A stretch of DNA of 64,000 nucleotides. Origin: Dirofilaria immitis. Its lineage: Eukaryota > Nematoda > Chromadorea > Rhabditida > Onchocercidae. Below are positions 1-12,258 of this stretch, piece by piece; the first letter of the stretch is position 1, and each line of letters opens with the position of its first letter. The stretch lies in NCBI GenBank assembly GCA_024305405.1, contig JAKNDB010000098.1, positions 1,515,501 to 1,579,500 of the forward strand, written 5' to 3'. The notes beneath the pieces are model-generated. The model was not told the origin of the DNA. It worked only from the letters and a program-made list of their open reading frames with translations, and searched no databases. A program made the translations under genes and the position numbers.

Positions 1-136
1 TCCGATAAAAGAAAATTCGAAACATTAATTGTTGAAAATGATTAGATTAACTCGGTTTTTAGTTACCAAATAATTTGGGCGGATTCAAAGTTTGAGGGAT
101 TTTCTATTTCTTGATTTATCTTACACTGTTTTACAG

Positions 137-3100
137 ACAAATACCATCAGTAATTACACTTCTTTTAAAATATTTGCGCAAAATAAACGACGAAGAAGCT
201 ATTAGTGCAGAACATGACCATTTGTTGGCTCACTGTATTTCTAGACAACTAAAACTGGATCCCCTTCTCCTAGATTTCATTTCGGGATATGCTGTTGATT
301 ACATTGGACGCCTTTTTGCTTGCTTTATCGCAGGTCTGTTATTTTGAAGTTTCTCCAACTGATCCTGCTTTTTGTTTTGTTAACTTTACAAATATTTTAC
401 TGGTAATTTACAGACAGAGTTCCACCCGGATTTGGAATATTTCTGATAAAAAATTGAAAGCAATAGAAATCATTTTATAATGTAGTATTAAGCATTTATT
501 TGACTTCAAATTTTCATAGATTTCAACTTTTGTTAAATTGCTTTATAGCTGTGGAAAAATACGGGAAGTTTTGGACCACTTTATTTGCGAGCATCAAGGG
601 CAAATGTTGAAATCAGACAGACTTCAGGAAAAACATAATGCTGATTCTCTTGAAAAATTGGCTCATCGATCAGCCGCAAAACGTCGTCAGGAGGTTTACC
701 TTAAATCGATTAAAGTGCACTCCCGATTTACATCTAACATTTATTGTAGTGATTTAGATCCGCTCTTTTTTTCATTCAGCAATTCAAAAATTGATAGAAT
801 CAAAAATGATTATGATTCTATTGGTTAGTGTTGCGCAATATTTCTACTTTTTTATGGTCTCTTTTAGGCCTTAATGGCAGCTCATCAGAAGAAAAGCGCT
901 ATGCTGATGAAAAGCTAATGGCAATGGAAGGTTTAACGCAAACCCAAATGGATGCAATGGATACTACGGAGGTTGCTGCTAATTTAATTCATTGTATGGC
1001 CGAGAATAATAGTTCTCAGAATTTTCGAGGCGTTAATTTACTAGTTTATTAGAAGTGATATACAGTATATATGCTGAAAGTAGGCAATTTCAGTTGTCTC
1101 TTTAATTTGCTGCTTTCATATCAAGCTTCATTTAATGGAATTTAATTTTGAAATTTCATGTAAAATTATTTTCCATAAATTTCTTTTCAGAATTCGCTAG
1201 TGAGACATTACAGATGCCCGATATGCGGTGATACAACAGCAAGTACTTTGGTTTATCCGATTGGGCTGATGTGTCGTATAGTTGTTAATTATGGCTCGTT
1301 TTCTTTTACTTGCATACCGATTTTTTCCTTAAAATCATAAGAAATTCTTAAATTATAAGCACTTTTTAACATAAACAGTTTTTCGGTTACTGGTTCTTGG
1401 ATGTGGGATTCTGCTCACTTTAAAGTTCTGCTTTCTTTAAGTTTTGTAATATTATCCAACTTCTTGTCATATATAATCTTGATGATAATATCTATATATA
1501 TTATTTACTCCTTATTAACTGTACTATAACAGATGTCATATTCTGAACTCCAACATGATGAAAAAGAAAAATGATGACTTCATGCAAAGGAATAATTTAA
1601 AAATTTATTTTTAGCTGTTGAACATTCTTTACCTGAAGATTGTCCATCGTTATCACTAATGGAAATTGGAGAAAACATGCATACGAATCAAATGATGTTA
1701 AAAATTTTCAACGCTTCACGTCGTTCCCTTCTTCAGACTGTAAGTTTTGTTGGATTTCATAAAATTTGGATGTAACTATAATAGCAACTTAATATGATCA
1801 CTCAGATTCTACGAAAATACAGAAGCTTGGAATTCTGATTTTTCATGTACTTCCTTATATTGCAGCGCTTCCTACATACGCAGATCTCATCCAAGCTCCA
1901 ACTGGTATTGAAGTTCGCACATGTGGTCATTATGCTCATGTTGGATGCTATAAAGCTTATGTTAAAACATTGCTTGTTTGTTTTTATTTCATTTAGACTC
2001 TCAATCGCTTTTTCTTTTTCCTTCTATGACTCGATAATTTTACTAATTTCATTTTAGGAAAGTCCACCACCATCAATTGACCCGCTAGAAGCACGAGTCG
2101 AAATTTCATGTCCCGTATGCCGTGCATCAGTTCACACTCTACTGCCTTTGGCTCCAGATACGGGCATTGAAAGGATACGGTCTGTTGAAATACTAAATGT
2201 TTTTGCATTCATTCTATTTTAATTTCTCTTTCGAAAGTTATTGATTAGCTATTCTTAAAATTTTTGCAGACCCGATATATCTAATGAAAAAAAAGTTATG
2301 CACAACTAGCGAAAGAAGTTGAAAGACTTATGAGCAGTGGCATTTCTCATATACAAGTAAGTTTGTATATACATATATATCATTATTTGACTTCTAGAAA
2401 AAATTAGTAGCTAATGGAAGTTAAGTACTGCTAGTTTGAAGGGGTTAGTCTATATCGAACGACGTAGGAAACCTTGATTACTTCCTCGATTACTTTGCTC
2501 TTTTCATAACTACACCTTACATCGGCTTTTTATTCTGTAATGGTTTCTCAAATCTGACTAATGAATTTTTATATAATTAAAAATACACTGTGGATTTATA
2601 GTTTCGATAAATCAATTGTTGCTATCTTTTTGTAGTTTGCTTAGCTTCTAAACAGTTTTTTTCTCTCTTAAACATTTAGCAATTTATAGGGCAATGAAGA
2701 AACGAAATTTGCGGAATATCAGCAATTATTTTTAAATTTTACCTCATTATGTCATAAATGGACAGTTTACCGCGGCAATGTGAGCGAAAGTGCACCAAGA
2801 GGAGGCCAAATCTTTGCTTTCGGACTTGCAAAGTGATATTTCAATCGCTAATTGCTTTGTTATTTAATTCATTCCTCATTGCTTACTTTGACTTCAGTTA
2901 ATTTTTAGTGGAACTGGTCAATTTTTGTATTTGTTGTAGAGGCAACCTGGAACGAAATCTTTTATTGTATGAGTCAAATTTTTCCGACCGCTGTTACCGT
3001 GAATTACCGGCAGGTATAATCGATTTTAATGAGTTCACATGAAATCCATTTCCATTTAATTTGATTTGTACTTGTTAATGTTAATGTTATCTATTATTTA

Positions 3101-6100
3101 AATATAGCTTGGACGCAATAGTTTGTTAATAATTGATTTGAAAGGACAAATGATAATCAACATCAAATCCCACTTGAAAAATATGGTTTGATAAATTTGG
3201 CATGAAACGTAACCTTATTTTATCGAAGGACATGTGATTAATTTAAAAACGCACAAAAAGATTCTAGAAATCTGTTTGAATTCATGATGATTCTATAAAA
3301 AAACAGTCTTACTATCTCGTAGTGAATAAAATAAATTGTATTTATTACAGAACATATTATATATGGAGCACGTCATCAAGGTACCGAACGTGATATAAAT
3401 TTCATGATCTATCAGTGGAGACAGTTAGTTTTCGGATTCGATCAGAATCGGCAATCATTAGAAGATTCTTTGCAAGATGACCGTACTCAATATTCAGTAC
3501 CAAATGATTTGGATATTCTTGCATCAGTATGAATTTTTAAATATCAAACTTAGTGCATTTTTCAAAAATTCCATATGACGAAAAAAGAAGGAAAAATTGC
3601 AAGTTTTATAATCCATCAATAGTTAAAATGACAAAATTCTGAGTTAATATTTAAGGGAATTATGCCAATAACTTATTTTATGTTTTACTTTACTTTTTCC
3701 TTAAATTTAATGAAGCTATTTTAATTCGAGCTGATTTTAGTCCACAGCTGAGGCAAAATTAGCGAAAATGCATGTGGAACGAGACATTGAGTTGGAGACT
3801 GGCACTCCAATGGTATTGTTCGATTTGAAGACAGCGCTAATTCGCTTCAGTAGTTATATCATCACCAATGATTCCTTGACTAACGAAGACAAGAAAAGTT
3901 TGTTTTTTTGTTCAGCAGTTATTTCATATCATTGGAATGATATGGTAACATCGATTGTTTTGAATACTCATTTCTCCACACTAACATCACTATCTGTGCT
4001 AGATCTATCTTCCTGAGGCTAGATCTTTCACAGTGTAAATTACGAAAGTTACATTATATTTATCTATGGACGCTGATGTCTTTATTTTTTTCCTGTTCTC
4101 GAATTATTTGAAATTTGCGGACAGCATTCTCAATTTTGAATCAATATTGTTTGGCCATTTTCTCTTTTAATTTACAATAACAGACTTTTTTGAGAGTTTA
4201 GTTTTTGAATCAGATTGTAAAAATTTTCTTTATTTTCGCTCTAAGTTTTATTTATTGTTTTTTAGGCCTATTATCATTTATTTATCAAATAGTTCTCTAT
4301 GCTGGAATAGTTCGTACAGCGATTGTGGCAGCATTGCATATGCCATTATCACAGCTGGAACGAACAAAAAATCTGAAATTGAATAATGAGGTATTATTAG
4401 ATCGTATGAAATCCGCCCATTATTCATTTTTATTTTCTTCCGTTAATCATATTGATGCTTAATTTTCAAAATAATCTTTCAGGTATTTACGTTGGCTGTA
4501 AAGAATGTCATAAATAGACTTTTTCGCGTCCTTATATGAAAGCAGAGAATATTTTGGTCAAAGATGGGGTAAGTTTAGTAGAAGGCCTAATTTATTACTT
4601 TTTATGCTTTATCAATACGAAATTATAGATCCAGAAGTAAATAAATAATATAAAATTTGAGGCTGATGTGGATTTCGAGAAAGCTTTACATTATGCCTGT
4701 ACAGATTTGTCTCGCCTTACTGCACAACTATGGCACGAATGTGGTATACATAAATATGATGAAGGATTTTTCATTAGTCGTGCTACTTTCATGGAAATTT
4801 ACAAAATGCTAACAAGTGTGTGATTATTTCCAAATTTAATTTTTTAATAGGATTAGTTAGTAGCTTATTAGGAATATTCTTGTAGTTTTTTTATTTGATA
4901 CAATCATTTACAGACAATGACGAACTCTCTCTTAAATTCTTACCACATATTCATATTGAAAAATGGGTTGACGCAGTGCTTCGATGGATTACTTGCAGAA
5001 ATTTCGTAGAGGTATAAATCATTTTTATAATTCTTTTATCGAATGAATGGATCATTGTAGATTTTTCGATTAATTTACCAATAGTGATGTGGCAGAGAAA
5101 TACAACAGTCCGTTAGTTGTAGCGGCCTACCGACGTATTTAGCTCTCTGCTATATCACATAAAGATGTTGAAGATTTCAGGCAAATATTTTGTCATGCTC
5201 GACTGTAGCATAGATTGTAAATTTTTCAAGTTGGACTTTTTCTTCTTATACTTCATGTAGTTTATTACAGAATTTACATAATGAACCATTATCATGGCGT
5301 AGATTTACGCTTCTTACGCTTCCAAAGAGTTACGATGACTTATTTGCTCGATTTTTGGACTTTCTTGTGTAGCATGTGGATTAGTTCCTCGGATGCCATT
5401 TATTTGTCTTCTTTGCGGACAACTCGCATGCTTGGATAGTTGCTGTACTACATCGGCTGCCGAAACTGTTTCTGCAAATGAAGTGGAGCGAGTTTGTTTT
5501 AAAGTTAAATAAGTTTATAAATTACAAGCGTAAGGTTTTAATTAAAAATAGATTATTTTTCCTAACTGTGGCTTTATTTAAGTTTCATTCTGTTGCAAAA
5601 TTTAAAAATCCTTGCACACAAACTTTGCATTCATTGCTGCAATACGAAGAAGATATTAGACTTTATAGATTTTATTATTTATCACTGAAAACGATAAATG
5701 ATACGGATAGTATGGAATTTTATGTTTAAATTTGTAAAATGTTGAAAACTTCTAAGGTAAAACAAGTTCCGGATTAGAATAACCATTTTTTCGAAGTTTT
5801 TAATTTATTGATGTTTACTCAATTTTAGCACGCATTGATTTGTAGCAGCGGTGTAGGATGTTTTCTATCATTGAATACTTCATTGATTGTGATAGTTTGT
5901 AATCGAAGAGCAGCACTTTGGGGTTCGGTCTACTTGGATGTCCATGGAGAAGAAGATCGTAATTTAAGGTTATTTCGTTTATCACATCTCATACCTTCTT
6001 TTTTCTTTTAAAAATATTGAAATTTTAATCTTTCTTTTTTTCTAGACGAGGAAAGCCATTATTTTTATCGAAACGTCGTGTCGAACGATTAACTGCAGAC

Positions 6101-6196
6101 TGGGAAATGCAAACATTTGAACATTTAGTCGTGAATTTTTTCAATTTTGAGGATCTGATATCTTATCTTCGTGACGCTCATTATGTACTTCAATAA
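137..6196 (+). CDS. UBR3: UBR3-like E3 ubiquitin-protein ligase, C-terminal part (5' end outside the window)
   Basis: Exons seen: 137-333, 520-693, 868-1031, 1191-1280, 1615-1739, 1866-1975, 2058-2179, 2270-2356, 2690-2832, 2940-3013, 3351-3526, 3741-3897, 4266-4390, 4483-4568, 4662-4815, 4914-5011, 5271-5491, 5829-5968, 6046-6196 (TAA). The RING-H2 is split over several exons: CPICG (about 1210), TCGHYAHVGC (about 1920) and CPVCRASV (about 2110). The C-terminal UBR domain has CLLCGQLACL, then CSSGVGCFLS, then VYLDVHGEEDRNLRRGKP, which resembles mammalian UBR3 more than UBR1. UBR proteins are cytosolic RING E3 ligases; UBR3 lacks classical N-degron binding. The exon between 334 and 519 is unresolved. 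Four one-base homopolymer deletions break the frame (near 914, 2290, 4508, 5368), and the 1615-1739/1866-1975 junction is also out of phase. Family assignment is firm; UBR3 over UBR1 is likely; intactness is uncertain. Confidence 0.82.
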
Positions 6197-9100
6197 AGAA
6201 CGATGGACTTGCTTTATTTACGCTCACAATCAAGGAACGCTCATTGTGCGAATTTTGGATATTCTTTGAATTGAACCCTGAAGTTTCATATTGATGTTTC
6301 AATATTAATCACTTTTTCAATTGCTCCCCATTTTTGACTTTTTGGTTTATATGCTTATTAAAAATATCGGAGATTCCCAGAATATTCAATTTTTTTCTTA
6401 ATCACTGACTTATTTGATGAAAAGTTTGAGATTGGGAAGGAGGAACAGTTAAGAGATTTGGAATTGCAGAAATCGACTTAACGTGTTTTGATTTCACAAA
6501 TAAATTTGACAATCTTATATCTTTTTTCTACTCTATAATTAAATTAATCCTTTTCAAAAAGATATAAAAGCAAGATATTGGAATTAAAATATATGAAACA
6601 GACTACCATGGTTGAAAATATAACTCCAATCCTTTATTTTCGAGATTATTGTAAATGCTTTATCTCCGTAATTATTATAATACATTTTGTTCTTCCTTGT
6701 ACAAATTGTATTTGGCGGTATTCTTATGCATAGTTACGAAGTAATAATTTATATATAGCATTATCAAGTGGTGATAAGACTTTATTTAGCTATTGGATAT
6801 GAAATGGGTAACCTGAAATTAAGCAAAAATTTATTAACTTTCGATATCATGTTGAGTTGAGATTTTTCCTGCTTTATATTTAATTATTGTATAAATCCTT
6901 TTATTACTTCGAGATTATTCTTTTGTTTAGTATACTGTGTTTTCTATTAATTTATCAATTATCGCCTTGTGGAATTTGTCATTCAAGAAAGAAGGAAAAT
7001 ATTTTTATACTTTGACATGTTACGAAATAGTTGATTATTTTGAGACACTTATTTGGTTTCATGTCATTTAAAACTATAAAAAACTTATGTACGAAAGAAT
7101 CTCAAGGAAAAATGAATTTCACATTACACAAGAAAAAAACTATAATTACTGCATATCATCGAGAAATATGTTATTCTTGAATTTTTAATATTATTTTGCA
7201 TTAACAGAAGCTAACTAATTTAAGCTGTATCATGAACAGTGTTTTATTTACATATACTATTATAATAACAAGATTTAACATCTGGCTCATTAAAATTATG
7301 TTTTTGTTAAGATTGATAGAACGTTTACCAAAATTTTCATATAGAAATTCATGTTAAATTGAGGCAATGAAAACAGTTTGATCTGATATGAAGTATTTCA
7401 ATTCATGATTAATAATACTACTTCAGAACTAATTCATCATATTCTCTTGTAGGCAATCCATTTTTCAAGATGATATATTTCAAGATGGTGTATTTTATCA
7501 ATAAAATTTTTGTTCATCCGAAAATACTTAAAACACGAAGAATCTTTTGAAGTTAAAACTCATATTCTCTTGTCATTTATTACATGTTTTTTCCTGACTT
7601 ACATTTGAGCAAGTATAAAAATTAATTTTATTACATTCCTTCTTAATATAGTTCTAGTTAAAACTTGAATTTGAATTAGCTATATTAAAATCATGTCTTT
7701 ATGATGTCATTAATAATTGTCAATTAAATCGACTAATTTGAATTTCATTTTGCCAGTAAAATTGTTTGCAAATCAAATTGTCTTAGCTTCGTCCTGCGAT
7801 TCAAAAAATATCGTAAGAGAATGATTTTGGTATGAGCATTTTACGACTGAGATAAATGGTATTTCAAAAAAGTTCTTGAATTCTCGAAATTAAAAAATGC
7901 TTCACTTTGACCCTTTTATATGTTTTACAATTCATTTAATTTTCACTACTAGGCAAAATTATTAGTCAGCTTATTTGGTACGTATAAATGGATGAATCAA
8001 ACAAACGGCATGCATTTTAAAAATAAGTAGAAAAAAATTTGAGGGAGTAAAGGTCAGCATTGATAATAGAATTTGAAAAAATTGGATCGTTTGAATGAAT
8101 AAATTTTAAATTTTAAAATGCACTTTAAAATTACCTTAATATATTGAATTTTAATTTCAAAATGTATTACTAAAGTTATAAATGTTGACTATACATGGAC
8201 ACTATCTTTCCTCTGAATTATTCTAAGAAATAGTCATTTCATCTGTAATATTTATAATTATCATATATATCATAATGTATGCCAGTTTATTGAATGCTAA
8301 AGTAGCTATTTTGAATTTTAGGCTTTTTTACACTATGATGTCAAAATTACTGAAAATTTTTACGAAAGAAAATAATATCAACAAAATCAACTCTATTAAT
8401 GATTATTTCATATTTTAAACATTTCGTTTAATAATTGAAAATTTGACATTTTTATTTTTGATATATTTTGCTGTTCTGTTTTATCAATGAAAAAATACGA
8501 ACATCATATTTCCTAGAAATCTTCATCGCTTAAATATCAAACATATCTTTTTTTTTTCATTACCGTGATAAATCAAATTTTTTTCCAATATTTTCCGCAG
8601 AATACTAAATTTTAATTTTATCGAATTTTTAGATATATCGTTTACATCAAATTTTAATTAAATTTTCTCGAATGCTTTTACTTCTTAAAAATTTTGATGA
8701 CAAATGCATCGATAATGAAATTTATTTCTGACTTCATTGATCTACCATATATCTATGATAAAAAAATGATAGAAATTTGATGATGAGAAAAATATTCTAT
8801 AATTTTCAGTAGATTATCTAAATTAATCAGTTAGTCGTATCATAGCTTTAAAAAAATGAAACTAATAAAATTTTTCGTAAAATTTTCTTTTGCGATAATG
8901 ATAGCAATAGTGAAGATTAAATTGATTATTAAATTAATCTGAAGTCCATTCAGTTTTGTAAAAAAAAAACGATGCATGAATTATTTTATTTTGTTTTATA
9001 AAAATTGTTTTTTCAAAGTAAAATAGTTTGATAAGGATTAAAATGGATTCAATTATTTCAGAAAAAACAAGCAAGAAAAGGTTCAATAGAATTATAAATT

Positions 9101-11170
9101 GATTAAAATTAATCGTTCAGTATTTGAATTTTGATGCAAATAGTTCGTGAAATCAAAATTACTACAATCACTAAATCTTATTTACTTCAATTATTAAAAA
9201 TCAATAATTTATTATCATAGCAATTCAATAATTGACAATTAATAACTAGATTCTATGAGATATTGCAAAATGAGTTAATCAGTTCCAATGAATTGAATTG
9301 CTATAATGATAAATTATCAATTTATATCATTTTACAGTATCATCAAAGTGATACTGAAAAATTCCGACTTAAATCAAAAATTTATCTAAAAAATATTATT
9401 ATATTGACGTGATAATAAAAAATAAAGTTTTGTTCAAAAGCAAACGAAAAAGAAAAGAAGAAAAGTTTGAAAACAAAAAGTAAAAAATGCTAAACAAAAA
9501 AAAGAATGAGAAAGCGAAATAAAAATCAAAAGATCGATTGAATTCGTATTGTTGGTAATCAATTATCATTGCCTTTCATTGTTCAGATCATCCATTTATT
9601 CTGTTTTTGATTTTAATTATTTATTTTGCTTATTTTCAGTAAATTTTTATAATCATCGCATTTAATTGCTATGCATTTAATTGGTGTTTAAACAATACAG
9701 TTTTGTGAGATTTCTTGCAACGAATTATAATTTTGCATATATTTTTATATGTTTGATTTGCCTAATCTTTATTCTCTTATTATATTAATTAAACTTTAGC
9801 TCAATATCAAATTAACCATTATTTATATATCAATTACTGTTAGATTGTTAATCGTTTTATTTTTATGCAACAATCAAGAATCATTATTGTTGTGACACAT
9901 TCATTACTATTGCAAATGTTATAAATGTTTCAGTGTTTGTATTAATTTCAAATAGCTTAAATTTTGGCTGGCTAGATCTGTTTATAAATTGTTATAAATT
10001 ATTTGTGATATTTGATATTGACTCACTTGATTTTTGATTTGCTGATTATATTTTCAATTGCATTTGCAAAAAATGGTGCGAAAAATTTAATCTTTGTTTA
10101 TTTATGAATATAATATTTTTGTAAAAATTTTCAATGTATATATATGATTTTAATGTCGACTTTTAACAAATATATTACGATAAATCATAGTTTATTTAAT
10201 ACCTGATAAAGAAACATGTGACAATCTATTAGAATAATTTATAATGTTTACACTGATAAAATTTTTAAACCAATGTTTTGCTTATTTTTGAAATGTTAAA
10301 TGTAAAAATTGCGATTAATATTTTATATTTTTTTGCATATTTTAGTATTTACTCTTTCACCAATTTAGCTAATACAGCCTTGTAATTTTATTATTAGAGA
10401 ATATTAGCAGTTAATTTAATTTGCAAAATCTATCAACAATTTTTCAGTTATTTATTCATGTTTTTTTCCTTTAACTTTTTCTAATTTTTGCTCTGTATAA
10501 TAAGCGAAATATTTGAATCTAACTATTTATTTATTTAATATTAAACTTAAAGATATAATTACAGTTTCAGACTGAAATATTATATCGATTTTGATCTACA
10601 TTTCAATAATCTGAATTTTTATCAATAGCAACGATCTAGTAAATATTATTGCTAAAAATCAATGAAAATTGCAGTTATATATAAATATATTGATTACTGA
10701 TAGTCTGAATAACTGTTTTGACAATTTTAATCGAAAAATTTTTTTCTCATTAAGAAGACCTTCCTTTCGATTTGTCAAATCAATTCGGATATGATAAGCA
10801 AATAACGATATTACAAAATTATATTACTTGAATAGATAGATACCTACTGCAAATAAGACATATGCATATATTTATTTGTAGAAACTTTCTCGTTTACAAA
10901 AACTAAAAACAAACACATAAATAAATCAACAAATAAAAGAAAAAACAAAAGGTTTTGATAAATATATAAACATTAATTTAAATTCAAAAAAGATTAATTA
11001 TTATTAGGGAGACAAAACATATAACGAATTATTTTAGAGCTTGGCTTTTCACATTTAATCTTAGACATGGAGTACTACTTCCTGATACTCTGATTGAAAA
11101 TATTGATGCATTAGTGATAATAATAAAACAAAAACTATTAATACAATAATGAAATTTTTAGCCTTTTTAT
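6197..11170. other. AT-rich intergenic DNA, no gene seen
   Basis: About 5 kb after the ligase stop codon. Both strands are full of stops, there is no run of splice-compatible open frame, and composition is uniformly A/T with short A and T runs. I see no RNA gene, repeat array or transposon remnant here. Confidence 0.6.
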
Positions 11171-11189
11171 ATCATCCGAAATCATAAGA

Positions 11190-11320
11190 ATTTAACGCGG
11201 TAATTTAGCGTGGTAAATGAACTTGGAAACATTGAGGAAAGCCCGAGCCAGAATTCTCTTTTCTATTTAAGGAACGGACTCCCTGAAATTGGTTCGGCCA
11301 CTGATGATGATGTTGTGTAA
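11190..11320. ncRNA. Candidate structured RNA or conserved element (unassigned)
   Basis: A GC-richer island in a 6 kb AT desert. CCGAGCCA at 11243-11250 pairs with TGGTTCGG at 11290-11297 (8 bp, one G-U), enclosing a 39-base loop that holds a further possible GGA/TCC helix. The left arm is preceded by GAGGAAAG, so the local word GAGGAAAGCCCGAGCC resembles conserved region I of bacterial-type RNase P RNA, but I cannot find the other RNase P conserved regions and do not call it that. ACTGATGATGATG after the right arm could mimic a box C. Strand is not determined. Confidence 0.25.
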
Positions 11321-11639
11321 TTTAATCGAGAAATAATCATAGATGACTATTTCTTAACTAAATTACAATCATTTTAATCTTATCAATCATATCTATTTGG
11401 TGCATGATAAAAAGATTGTCAGTATGTTATCCAAAATATTTATTTAGATGGCTTCATTATTGTTTTCTTTAAAAAATTTTTTTCATCGTTACGATGAAAT
11501 GAAAATGGTACTTAACAAAAAAATTTAACTTAATTTTTTCTTCCTAATTTGGAAAACAAAATAAAAATTCCCGAAATTCTGATAGATAATTGCCACTAAC
11601 TTAAAATTTTCTAACTTGTAGGATTAAATAATTTTGAAA

Positions 11640-12190
11640 TAGACGGGATAGTTTGTGGCGTAGTGTTACTTTCGAAATTCATTTGAGAACCCTATTCCTC
11701 AGTGATCGCTAGTTATTGCTAGCTATCGTCAAGAAAGGGTCATATTGTGTTCCAGACTGAGAGTGAATGATGGTACATTTATAGTCGAGATTAGAATGAT
11801 CTAGGAGAAGAGTCAGGTTTCGACCATTTTCAGTTGTTTTTTTCGGTATTTTTAGCTAAATTATTGATTTTTGTCGAGGATTTTCGTGCTGATAACTTAT
11901 CTGATAGAAATCAACATATTTCTATGAATAACCCATTTATCTTTTGCTTTATTTTGGATTATCTGTTTATTTTTTGATCATAATGAATCACATATTTATC
12001 TGTTATTTTAGATAAGGGGAAAAGAAAAAAATCTTCATTGATTTTCGAAATATCCATCATATTTATCGAAGAGTGGAAAAAAGCTTAACTTTTTAAATTA
12101 TATTATCATTTCATCTTATTAAATGATATGTGAACATTATTGTTTGAGTAAGAGTTTCAATGATTTTCACAACTTTTTAAAATTTAAATT
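11640..12190 (+). promoter_or_regulatory. Upstream region of the FYVE gene, with hairpin and trans-splice-type acceptor
   Basis: The stretch 11640-11830 is less AT-rich than its surroundings and contains an imperfect hairpin (GATCGCTAG at 11704-11712 with CTAGCTATC at 11719-11727). An AAATTTCAG acceptor ends at about 12193, some 65 bases before the chosen ATG, with no matching upstream exon visible; this suits spliced-leader addition. Promoter function is inferred from position only. Confidence 0.35.
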
Positions 12191-12258
12191 TCAGTTTGAT
12201 TGAAATCAACATACTTTCGACAATTTTTCATCGCATTCTATCATATGAACTACTCAAA

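Noticed and set aside
1993..2208. Minus-strand frame at about 2.0-2.2 kb
   Set aside because: Antisense to the RING exon of the UBR3-like gene.
11230..11300. RNase P RNA
   Set aside because: Only one conserved-region-like word is present; the other conserved regions could not be found.
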